DNA of 5,410 bases from JAICLK01 sp035478715 (GTDB lineage: Bacteria; Patescibacteriota; Saccharimonadia; Saccharimonadales; UBA4665), in the NCBI GenBank assembly GCA_035478715.1, contig DATIJK010000058.1, positions 1 through 5,410 of the forward strand, given 5' to 3'. A program made the translations under genes and the position numbers. The notes beneath the pieces are model-generated. The model saw only the letters and a list, made by a program, of their open reading frames with translations, was not told the DNA's origin and searched no databases. Below, in pieces: positions 1-5,383 of the stretch (position 1 is its first letter; each line of letters opens with the position of its first letter).

Positions 1-11
1 TGTTTCGAGCC

Positions 12-58
12 CCAAAATGGCCTCCGGCGGTGCCCACCCCCTCCGGAGGTCATTTTGG
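12..58 (+). terminator. 16-bp hairpin, probable terminator of an upstream gene
   Basis: Arms at 12-27 (CCAAAATGGCCTCCGG) and 43-58 (CCGGAGGTCATTTTGG) pair over 16 positions. The one imperfect pair is G20 with T50, a G-U wobble in plus-strand RNA but an A-C mismatch in minus-strand RNA, so the fold favours plus-strand transcription. The loop is 15 nt. The GC core is flanked by A4 and T4 inside the stem, as in many intrinsic terminators, but no long T-run follows, so termination is inferred. It ends 9 nt before the -10 box of the next gene. All three plus frames read through it, so it could also lie at the end of a coding region entering from the left. Confidence 0.5.
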
Positions 59-67
59 TATTGAATT

Positions 68-73
68 TATAAT
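68..73 (+). promoter_or_regulatory. -10 box (TATAAT) for the first small gene
   Basis: A perfect TATAAT lies at 68-73. No good -35 hexamer is present at the usual 16-18 bp spacing; that place is taken by the right arm of the hairpin at 43-58. Transcription would be expected to start near position 80, giving a leader of about 17 nt before the ATG at 97. An earlier ATG at 83 opens a 17-codon frame (see findings). Confidence 0.5.
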
Positions 74-96
74 GTTAAAGTGATGGAATACTATTT

Positions 97-372
97 ATGG
101 GCACAACTGAAGATGGCGGATTTGCCGATAAAATGAGTTTAGAAATGGCTGCGACCGAAGCTGGTGTTGCAGCAGGTGTTACGGGCGTATTGGCCGAAGC
201 TGAAACAGAATTGGCTGAGATACGTGAAGCAGCTCGACTTGCCGGTACTGAGGAAGCTTTGGTATTAGCAGCACTCGCCGAGAGTGCAGTCCATAGACGA
301 GTAATTGGCGCGCTTGCAGCTGATTCACGCGCAGATTACGAATTAGATGCAATGACTGATCAGAGTCAGTAG
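97..372 (+). CDS. Hypothetical 91-aa alanine/glutamate-rich helical protein
   Basis: I do not recognise this family. The product is small, acidic, free of cysteine and tryptophan, and rich in Ala, Glu and Leu. Residues about 17-82 read as nearly continuous alpha-helix with coiled-coil-like spacing of Leu, Val and Ala. There is no signal peptide, membrane segment or catalytic motif, so a cytosolic helical bundle or protein-binding partner is the most that can be said. The start is uncertain: ATG 97 has no Shine-Dalgarno sequence and lies about 17 nt from the predicted transcript start. The in-frame ATG at 133 (MSLEMAATEAG) overlaps the stop of a 17-codon frame beginning at 83 in an ATGA arrangement, and would give a 79-aa protein. 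It stops with TAG. The next gene follows after 45 bp on the same strand, so the two are probably cotranscribed. Confidence 0.6.
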   Translation: MGTTEDGGFADKMSLEMAATEAGVAAGVTGVLAEAETELAEIREAARLAGTEEALVLAALAESAVHRRVIGALAADSRADYELDAMTDQSQ

Positions 373-417
373 CTATTACAAGCACTACTTAATAGGTGAG
401 ATAGTATTTAGATTGCT

Positions 418-939
418 ATGCCAGAAATCGGAGATGCATCATTTTTTGACGAACATGCGCTTGAATTCTTTGAGCGTATGCCGCAGTTATTCCCTGAAAT
501 CTACCGTCTTACGGGTGAAACTTACTCGTTGCTTGCTGCTCGAATGCCGGTCGGAGTAGAGGGTGTGAAAGAATTCGTGTGGTCGCATGATAGATCGTGG
601 CCAAAATATGATGAAAATTATAATATCCGTGCGTATGGCGTAGAAGGTCAAGGCGGTACCGTTTGGAATTATCAGGTAGAAAGTTCCGAATCATACAACA
701 GAACCAGATTCGGCGGGTCGGAAACTGCACATTTGGCAAGCGATGGAAGACCGGCCATGCTTTCCGGCTATATGAAACCTGATAGGCCGATGTTTCCCTG
801 GGAGCTTGAAATTCTCATGCAACGATTAAAAGGTGCACGCGAAATTCTAGCAAACGAGGTAGCGTTCAATGGGCGGATTATGAAACGGCACAGTCCCAGA
901 TTATTTGTTGGTCGCATAATTATGGCGAACAGAGGTTAA
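418..939 (+). CDS. Hypothetical 173-aa cytosolic protein
   Basis: I do not recognise this protein. It has no signal peptide, no membrane segment and no cysteine. Residues 7-45 are acidic and helix-prone (FFDEHALEFFERMPQLF). Residues 50-125 are polar and aromatic, with Trp at 55, 61 and 83 and many Tyr, suggesting a beta-rich core. Residues 125-150 form another helix. The C-terminus (152-173) is basic. The dense aromatic and charged pattern suggests a real folded protein. The ATG has no well-placed Shine-Dalgarno sequence: an AGGTGAG at 394-400 is 17 nt away. No convincing -10/-35 pair lies in the 45-bp gap after the preceding gene, so I infer one transcript for both. It ends with TAA 3 bp before the stop of pth on the other strand, with no room for a terminator. 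Confidence 0.7.
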   Translation: MPEIGDASFFDEHALEFFERMPQLFPEIYRLTGETYSLLAARMPVGVEGVKEFVWSHDRSWPKYDENYNIRAYGVEGQGGTVWNYQVESSESYNRTRFGGSETAHLASDGRPAMLSGYMKPDRPMFPWELEILMQRLKGAREILANEVAFNGRIMKRHSPRLFVGRIIMANRG

Positions 940-942
940 TTT

Positions 943-1584
943 TCAGAGTAAAAAATTGCGGGTATCAGCCGGTAGTTCACCGCCGTAGATGTATTCTGTC
1001 AGCAGAGCGTTTACTTCCCTTTTCAGTGCTGGGATGTCTTCTTGCTGTTTTTTATCGAATTTACCCAATACGAAATCAGCACTGTCTATCTGTTCGGGAG
1101 TTTTAGGGCCGACGCCGATGCGGACGCGGCCGAATTGTTCGCCGATGTGGTCTATCAGGGATTTTATACCGTTGTGGCCAGCGCTGGAGCCCCCTACCCT
1201 GGTCCGGATCTGGCCGAACGGAATATCCAGCTCGTCATGCACGGCGACTGTCAGGTTTGGATGCAATTTGTAGAAATCGCTGACAGCCTGCACTGCTTCG
1301 CCGCTCAAGTTCATAAAAGTAGTCGGTTTGACGGTGATGACGCGCACTTCGCCCAGCCGCCCGTCGCTCATAAGGCATTTCAGGTCTTTTTTGGCCACCC
1401 AGCCGGACATATCGGTGTTTTTCTCTACGAAGTAATCAATACATTCAAAACCAATGTTATGGCGCGTACCGTCGTATTCTTTGCCCGGATTGCCAAGCCC
1501 GACGATTAGAACGGTTTTGTTGAGCCCGACAGTAACATAATTGACCGGATCACTCACCTGCGGGCGCCGTGTAAATAAAGACAT
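943..1584 (-). CDS. pth: Peptidyl-tRNA hydrolase
   Basis: Cytosolic enzyme that hydrolyses the ester bond of peptidyl-tRNAs dropped by ribosomes, recycling the tRNA; usually essential. The 213 residues carry the full bacterial Pth signature: LIVGLGNPGKEYDGTRHNIGF at about 26-46 with the catalytic His42 and Asn43, KPTTFMNLSG at 86-95 with substrate-binding Asn92, HDELD at 116-120 with Asp117, and AGHNGIKS at 135-142 with His137 and Asn138. FGRVRIGVGP (151-160) and the DFVLGKF motif (170-176) follow as expected. The protein has about 20 extra residues before the usual start of the fold. I keep the start at 1584 because a -10 box (TATACT) lies 7 nt upstream, predicting a leaderless mRNA beginning at that ATG. 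It is transcribed divergently from the small gene at 1650 and converges with the gene ending at 939. The stop is TGA. Confidence 0.97.
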   Translation of the reverse strand: MSLFTRRPQVSDPVNYVTVGLNKTVLIVGLGNPGKEYDGTRHNIGFECIDYFVEKNTDMSGWVAKKDLKCLMSDGRLGEVRVITVKPTTFMNLSGEAVQAVSDFYKLHPNLTVAVHDELDIPFGQIRTRVGGSSAGHNGIKSLIDHIGEQFGRVRIGVGPKTPEQIDSADFVLGKFDKKQQEDIPALKREVNALLTEYIYGGELPADTRNFLL

Positions 1585-1591
1585 AAGATGC

Positions 1592-1621
1592 AGTATACCT
1601 AAAAAGAGTGATAATTGACAA
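1592..1621 (-). promoter_or_regulatory. pth promoter, predicted leaderless
   Basis: Read on the minus strand: -35 TTGTCA (plus positions 1616-1621), an 18-bp spacer, then -10 TATACT (1592-1597). Seven nucleotides separate the -10 box from the ATG at 1584, so the expected transcription start coincides with the start codon. Each hexamer differs from consensus at one position. The -35 box overlaps that of the divergent promoter by 5 bp. Confidence 0.75.
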
Positions 1622-1643
1622 AAAATTAAAAATTTGTTATAAT
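1615..1643 (+). promoter_or_regulatory. Full-consensus extended -10 promoter for the 112-aa gene
   Basis: TTGACA at 1615-1620, a 17-bp AT-rich spacer, and TATAAT at 1638-1643 preceded by TG at 1635-1636, giving the extended -10 form TGTTATAAT. Every recognised sigma70 element matches consensus. Six nucleotides follow before the ATG at 1650, so the mRNA should begin at or next to the start codon. It stands back to back with the pth promoter. Confidence 0.85.
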
Positions 1644-1649
1644 ATTTTT

Positions 1650-1988
1650 ATGAATAGCGATCATGCGCGTGCTCAGTTTAAGGATTTTTCTGGCGCTGTA
1701 GTGTCGTCTTCGAGCCTTTGGTCAGTTCTTTGTGAAACTGCGTCAAGAAACATGTCGTCAAATGGCGAACGCAGTCGTCAGCAAGCACTAGCTGCAGATT
1801 ATATTGGTTTTCTTTTAGATTTGCTCAGCGTTGCAGATCCTGATGATATTGGGGTGCCGATCCACGTTGAGGGGCTGCTCAAAGTTGCCGATTCAGCTAT
1901 TGGTGACGCAGCGGATGCAGCTGCTAGGGAAAGTATTCAAATGCAATTGGCTTCGGTCTATGCCGAACAACGTGGGCCTGCACATTAA
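1650..1988 (+). CDS. Hypothetical 112-aa protein behind a very strong promoter
   Basis: I do not recognise the family. The product is soluble, with one Cys (28) and no signal or membrane segment. A polar N-terminus (1-20) is followed by helix-prone stretches at about 21-35, 42-62 (QQALAADYIGFLLDLLSVAD) and 72-106, which suggests a small helical bundle. The frame is open back to an ATG at 1608, but those 14 extra codons are the promoter itself (-35 at 1615, -10 at 1638). The start is therefore ATG 1650, the second Met-coding position of that frame, with no leader and no Shine-Dalgarno sequence. It lies alone between divergent pth and convergent der, whose stop is 37 bp beyond its TAA. I see no clear terminator in that gap, only a 5-bp AACAG/CTGTT pairing. 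Confidence 0.7.
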   Translation: MNSDHARAQFKDFSGAVVSSSSLWSVLCETASRNMSSNGERSRQQALAADYIGFLLDLLSVADPDDIGVPIHVEGLLKVADSAIGDAADAAARESIQMQLASVYAEQRGPAH

Positions 1989-2025
1989 AACAGCATCTAA
2001 AGTAGCCTGTTAGCGTTTGTCACTG

Positions 2026-3408
2026 TTATTTTTGAAGCTTGCGAGGCGGCTTGGCGGCGCCTTTGGTGGGCGAGCTGCCGTGCTTATGGGCTTCATGTTT
2101 TTCTATGAACCAAAGTTGGATTGGCGAACCTTCGTAATCGTACTTTTCGCGCAGGCTGCGGTCCATGAAACGGCGGTAGCTCCAGTGCAGGAATTTGGTC
2201 TGGCTGCCGAAGATCTTGAATGCCGGGATCGGATTATCGTCCTCTTGGACCATGTAATTTAGCTTGGGCGTTCGGTTTTTAAGGCCGGCCGGCGGATGTT
2301 TGTCGACGACGTCACGCAGCCATCTGTTTAGTTCGCTCGTCGGAATCCGCTGCTTGCGCCGCTTGTCGATTTCGAGCGCCAGATCGAATAATTTCGTAAC
2401 ATTCTGCCCTGTTACGGATGAGGTAAAAATCAGCGGTGCCCACGGCACGAAATCATACGTAGCGGCGATTTCCGGTGCAAGCGCGTCGCGGGTGTATGCG
2501 TCTCTGTCTTCGGCGACATCCCATTTGGCTACTACAAGCACTAATCCCTTACCGGATTCTTTGATCATGCCGGCTATCTTTTGATCAAGCGCGACATTCA
2601 GCTCGTTAACATCCATCAGCAAAAAACATATGTCAGCCTGTTCTATGGCTGCCAGTGAACGCAAAACACTGAAATGTTCAATACCGGTGCCGATTTTGCC
2701 GGAGCGGCGGATGCCGGCGGTGTCCATCAGTTCGATTTCTCTGCCCTCATATTTGATAACGGCCCTGTTAATGTCGCGAGTGGTTCCTGCTCTGTCGGCG
2801 ACGATCGCTTGCTGCTTTTTTGCTAAGGTGTTGAACAGATACGATTTGCCGACGTTTGGACGGCCTAACAGCGCAATGTGCAGGCGGTCGCCAGCTTCGC
2901 GGATTGCGGCTTTCGGCAAGATTTCCACTGTTTTGTCGAGCAACTCCCCTAGCCCGCGGTGTTGGGTGGTGCTGGTATGGATGATCGGCTTGATACCGAG
3001 CCGTTCGAAAGTGCTTAAATCAGTATTTTTCGCTTTGTCTACCTTGTTTACTGCCAGGAATACCGGCTTGCGGCTTTTCAGTGCCAGCTTTGCGACACGG
3101 CGGTCTTCTTCGGTAATAATTGTGTCGGCTTCGACGACGACCCAGATAATGTCGGCGCTGTCGGCGGCCTGTAATATCTGTTCCTGGATAGTGAATTCGA
3201 AATCGTCTTCGGCATCTTTCATACCTGCAGTGTCAACCAGCCAGAAATCCTGATTCCGCCAACTGGCTTTAGCCATGATACTGTCGCGCGTCGTGCCGGC
3301 TTCTCGCGCCACGATTGCCTCGCGCCGTTCCAAAACCGCATTGAACAAGCTGGACTTGCCAACGTTCGCTCGGCCCACAATTGCAACTATCGGTACACTT
3401 TTTGCCAT
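2026..3408 (-). CDS. der: Ribosome biogenesis GTPase Der (EngA)
   Basis: Tandem-domain GTPase needed for maturation of the 50S ribosomal subunit; cytosolic and ribosome-associated. In the 460-residue protein, domain 1 has the P-loop GRANVGKS (12-19), TT at 39-40 of G2, DTAG (59-62) and NKVD (121-124). Domain 2 has GRPNVGKS (182-189), AGTTRD (207-212), DTAG (229-232) and G4 at 294-297. The KH-like C-terminal domain runs from about 355 to 440 (SELNRWLRDVVDKHPPAG, then the YEGSPI motif) and ends in a basic tail. Length is normal for the family. Oddities: domain 2 has AKWD where NKxD is expected; the first P-loop has Ala where Pro is usual; both G5 regions depart from SA (STTQ and SSVT). The frame is open to an ATG at 3450, but Der normally begins just before the P-loop, and a -10 box 7 nt upstream of 3408 supports that start. 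Confidence 0.97.
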   Translation of the reverse strand: MAKSVPIVAIVGRANVGKSSLFNAVLERREAIVAREAGTTRDSIMAKASWRNQDFWLVDTAGMKDAEDDFEFTIQEQILQAADSADIIWVVVEADTIITEEDRRVAKLALKSRKPVFLAVNKVDKAKNTDLSTFERLGIKPIIHTSTTQHRGLGELLDKTVEILPKAAIREAGDRLHIALLGRPNVGKSYLFNTLAKKQQAIVADRAGTTRDINRAVIKYEGREIELMDTAGIRRSGKIGTGIEHFSVLRSLAAIEQADICFLLMDVNELNVALDQKIAGMIKESGKGLVLVVAKWDVAEDRDAYTRDALAPEIAATYDFVPWAPLIFTSSVTGQNVTKLFDLALEIDKRRKQRIPTSELNRWLRDVVDKHPPAGLKNRTPKLNYMVQEDDNPIPAFKIFGSQTKFLHWSYRRFMDRSLREKYDYEGSPIQLWFIEKHEAHKHGSSPTKGAAKPPRKLQK

Positions 3409-3415
3409 TGTGAAG

Positions 3416-3441
3416 ATTATATCAGATATAGCTGTTGACAA
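3416..3441 (-). promoter_or_regulatory. der promoter, extended -10, predicted leaderless
   Basis: On the minus strand, TGATATAAT (3424 down to 3416) is a consensus extended -10 element. The ATG of der begins 7 nt after it, so the transcript should start at the initiation codon. A TTGTCA at 3441-3436 resembles a -35 box but is only 14 bp from the -10, shorter than normal, so the extended -10 probably carries most of the activity. Confidence 0.7.
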
Positions 3442-3459
3442 AAAGCACAATTAATTGTG
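3440..3459 (-). terminator. 14-bp palindrome plus T-run after the lectin gene
   Basis: CACAATTAATTGTG at 3446-3459 is a perfect palindrome (5-bp stem with a TTAA loop, or 7 bp if fully paired as DNA). On the minus strand it is followed by CTTTTTG, so it resembles a weak intrinsic terminator 16 bp after the lectin-protein stop. The stem is short and AT-rich; being perfectly symmetrical and just upstream of the der promoter, it could equally be a regulator binding site. Confidence 0.35.
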
Positions 3460-3475
3460 GTTAATACCCAATTCT

Positions 3476-5251
3476 TTATTTGTGTTTTTCTTCGTCGTCG
3501 AGGCGCTTGCGGCCCTCTTCGTACATATCTGGAATATCGTCGGATTTGTTACGGTGACGGGCTGCTTCGTGGCGTTGTTCTTCCGGCATCCACCAATTGA
3601 GCCGCTCGGATTCGTGTACGCTGTCTTCGTTCGAAAATGCCGCTGTGTTTTCCGGTGGGGCTAAGTCGGGGTCGTCAAGTGACTCTTCCAGATTCAGCCG
3701 GCGGCGTATCAAGTACATTATCACGCCTACAACTGCTATGAGCGTCAGGAAGATCCAAAGGAATACCGCACCGGCGTTTCCGGGCGATTTGGTTTTGAAT
3801 TTGGCGCTGACAGCTGCCCCGTTCGCGGTATCGCTGCTGGGTGTGATTTCAATATAGATTGTCGTGTTTTTGGCTAATTTTGTCAGGGTGTACGTCGGGA
3901 CGGCATCGGTACTTGCGACAGTGCGCGTGTTGTCTAATTTATTGCTGTCAGTTCCGTATTTGATTTCGTACGAGTTCGCGTTCGTACCATCCCACGAAAG
4001 TGTGATAGAAGTCGATGTAATAGAGGTTGCCTGAATGTTCGCGACCAGCGGGCCGCCAGTGGTGCCTTGGCCGGTGTTGCCGTTGTCTAATCCGATAGTG
4101 CCGCCAGTGTCCGTCGGCTGGCCGTTATTTAGTCCGGGGCTCGGCGACGGAGTTGGATTAAGTTTGACTGAAGATCCGGAACCAGACCCGTTGAATGGCG
4201 AGGGGCTTGGTGATGGCACAGAGCCTGGACTTGGGCTCGGACCAGGCCCGGGATTTGGATGCGGGCCAGGGTTTGGCGACGGCGATGGACCTGGAGTCGG
4301 ACTCGGAGATGGCGATGGACTTGGTGATGGAGACGGCGAAGGTGTCGGACTTGGTGATGGGCTAGGACTTGGGCTCGGGCTGGGACTGGGCGGCGGTGGC
4401 GGTGGCGGCGGTTGTGGAGGCGGCGGAGGCGGGTTCGGCACGGCGTTACCGACGACGACACTCCGCGAAGCGGTCGCACTTCCACCCCCTTTTGCTACCG
4501 CTTTTGCCTGTAGCGTATAGGTACCGTTCGGAACTGTTGTTGTGTTCCAGCCGACAAAACAGGTGGTCGCATTTGAGCATGTACGCACTGTCGTCCCATT
4601 TGCCGTTAGGGTGATACTGCCGATACCGTCTGCTGATACGATTGATGCGTTTGCTGAAAATAACGCGCTGGTACCATTGACCGTCGCACCTGCCGCGGGA
4701 GCTGTGATGCTTACAGACGGATTTACAGAATAGTGCCACTTCTGCGCGCTCGTATTGTTGCAAGTGTATATGTCGATTTGATTACCGTTAGTAGTTACCG
4801 AGTGGTAATCGTCCATACAGGTATTTGATGCTTTATTAGTCAATCTGCCATTAGCGCTATTATAAAACCATTGCTGCGACGTGTTGCCGTCGCAATGAAA
4901 CAGGATAACTTTCGTGAAATTTGCGGTGGCTCCGCCCGATATTCCAAGGCAGTAGCCGTTGCTATTGACGATCGTACCAGACGTGGAAGCATTGCCGTTA
5001 ACACTCCATTTCTGTGCGCCAGTGCCATTACAGTCAAACAAGTCGATCTTGTTGCCGTCGACTTTTTTGCTTTGGTAGTTATCCAGGCATTTTCCGCCAA
5101 TCCCGGTAATTGCAACAGCTGGGTTCGCAGCATTACTAAGGTTAAGGAAAATAAATCCTAATACACTGAAGCCAACTGCAAATAGGAACGCGATAGCGTA
5201 ATGCGGTGTTTTAGATTTTTTAGATTTTTTTCTTTTTGAACGTTTAGGCAT
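3476..5251 (-). CDS. Membrane-anchored surface protein: ricin-type lectin, Ig-like, Pro/Ser linker, FN3
   Basis: A 591-residue cell-surface protein, probably an adhesin or glycan-binding receptor (role inferred). A very basic N-terminus (1-17) precedes a hydrophobic segment (19-38) ending SNA/ANPA, either a signal peptide cut after Ala41 or an uncleaved anchor. Residues 46-174 form a ricin-B beta-trefoil: three repeats with QxW at 80-82, 126-128 and 170-172 and cysteine pairs 55/74, 101/120 and 145/164, each exactly 19 apart. Repeats 1 and 3 keep the sugar-site Asp after CL/CM (57, 147); repeat 2 has Gly103. An Ig-like domain (about 178-267, Cys225/Cys231) follows, then a Pro-rich linker (272-352), a Gly/Asn/Thr-rich stretch, an FN3 domain (401-488), a membrane helix (493-514) with an RRR stop-transfer signal, and a charged cytoplasmic tail (516-591). 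The start is supported by a promoter 34 bp upstream. der follows on the same strand but has its own promoter. Confidence 0.88.
   Translation of the reverse strand: MPKRSKRKKSKKSKTPHYAIAFLFAVGFSVLGFIFLNLSNAANPAVAITGIGGKCLDNYQSKKVDGNKIDLFDCNGTGAQKWSVNGNASTSGTIVNSNGYCLGISGGATANFTKVILFHCDGNTSQQWFYNSANGRLTNKASNTCMDDYHSVTTNGNQIDIYTCNNTSAQKWHYSVNPSVSITAPAAGATVNGTSALFSANASIVSADGIGSITLTANGTTVRTCSNATTCFVGWNTTTVPNGTYTLQAKAVAKGGGSATASRSVVVGNAVPNPPPPPPQPPPPPPPPSPSPSPSPSPSPSPTPSPSPSPSPSPSPSPTPGPSPSPNPGPHPNPGPGPSPSPGSVPSPSPSPFNGSGSGSSVKLNPTPSPSPGLNNGQPTDTGGTIGLDNGNTGQGTTGGPLVANIQATSITSTSITLSWDGTNANSYEIKYGTDSNKLDNTRTVASTDAVPTYTLTKLAKNTTIYIEITPSSDTANGAAVSAKFKTKSPGNAGAVFLWIFLTLIAVVGVIMYLIRRRLNLEESLDDPDLAPPENTAAFSNEDSVHESERLNWWMPEEQRHEAARHRNKSDDIPDMYEEGRKRLDDEEKHK
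4196..4432 (-). repeat. Pro/Ser-rich linker repeat, including (SP)7TP twice
   Basis: Coding repeat for residues 274-352 of the surface protein. It contains two polyproline blocks around one Gln, then (Ser-Pro)7-Thr-Pro twice in tandem (residues 289-320, positions 4292-4387), then mixed GP, NP and SP dipeptides. Such linkers are extended and stiff, and here would separate the lectin and Ig domains from the membrane-proximal FN3 domain. The DNA is a degenerate 6-nt periodicity rather than a clean microsatellite. Confidence 0.9.
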
Positions 5252-5285
5252 TATTTTTTCCCACTACAGCCTTTATCTGTACGTA

Positions 5286-5314
5286 AGTATACCTTAAACG
5301 GCATGCATTCTGAA
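5286..5314 (-). promoter_or_regulatory. Candidate promoter of the surface-protein gene
   Basis: On the minus strand, TTCAGA (5314-5309, 4 of 6 consensus bases), a 17-bp spacer and TATACT (5291-5286, 5 of 6). The start would be near 5279, leaving a leader of about 28 nt before the ATG at 5251. Unlike der and pth, this gene is therefore not predicted leaderless. The leader contains a GTGGGA at 5262-5257 as a weak ribosome-binding site and a 5-bp TACAG/CTGTA hairpin at 5265-5281. Confidence 0.4.
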
Positions 5315-5383
5315 TTATCGGCTTTGGAAATACAGCGGTGATCAAAACCTATTCACGATCTATCAAGCCTGCGGCCGGTGTTG

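Noticed and set aside
394..400. AGGTGAG as Shine-Dalgarno sequence for the 173-aa gene
   Set aside because: It is 17 nt before the ATG at 418, beyond working distance, and no ATG, GTG or TTG start in the right frame lies closer.
1042..1509. Plus-strand open frame opposite pth
   Set aside because: No start signals and no recognisable domain; the minus frame carries all Pth catalytic motifs.
1608..1649. Upstream extension of the 112-aa gene from an ATG at 1608
   Set aside because: The codons coincide with the -35 and -10 boxes of a consensus promoter, so the transcript begins after them.
2630..3253. Plus-strand open frame of 207 codons opposite der
   Set aside because: Serine-rich, low-complexity antisense of the Der GTPase domains; no promoter or initiation signal.
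3409..3450. Upstream extension of der (14 codons from 3450)
   Set aside because: It crosses the -10 box; Der proteins usually start a few residues before the first P-loop, as ATG 3408 gives.
4035..4520. Plus-strand open frame of 161 codons, very rich in Gly, Asp and Leu
   Set aside because: It is the antisense of the Pro/Ser-rich linker: Pro codons read as Gly, and the periodicity keeps it free of stops. The minus frame has coherent domains on both sides.
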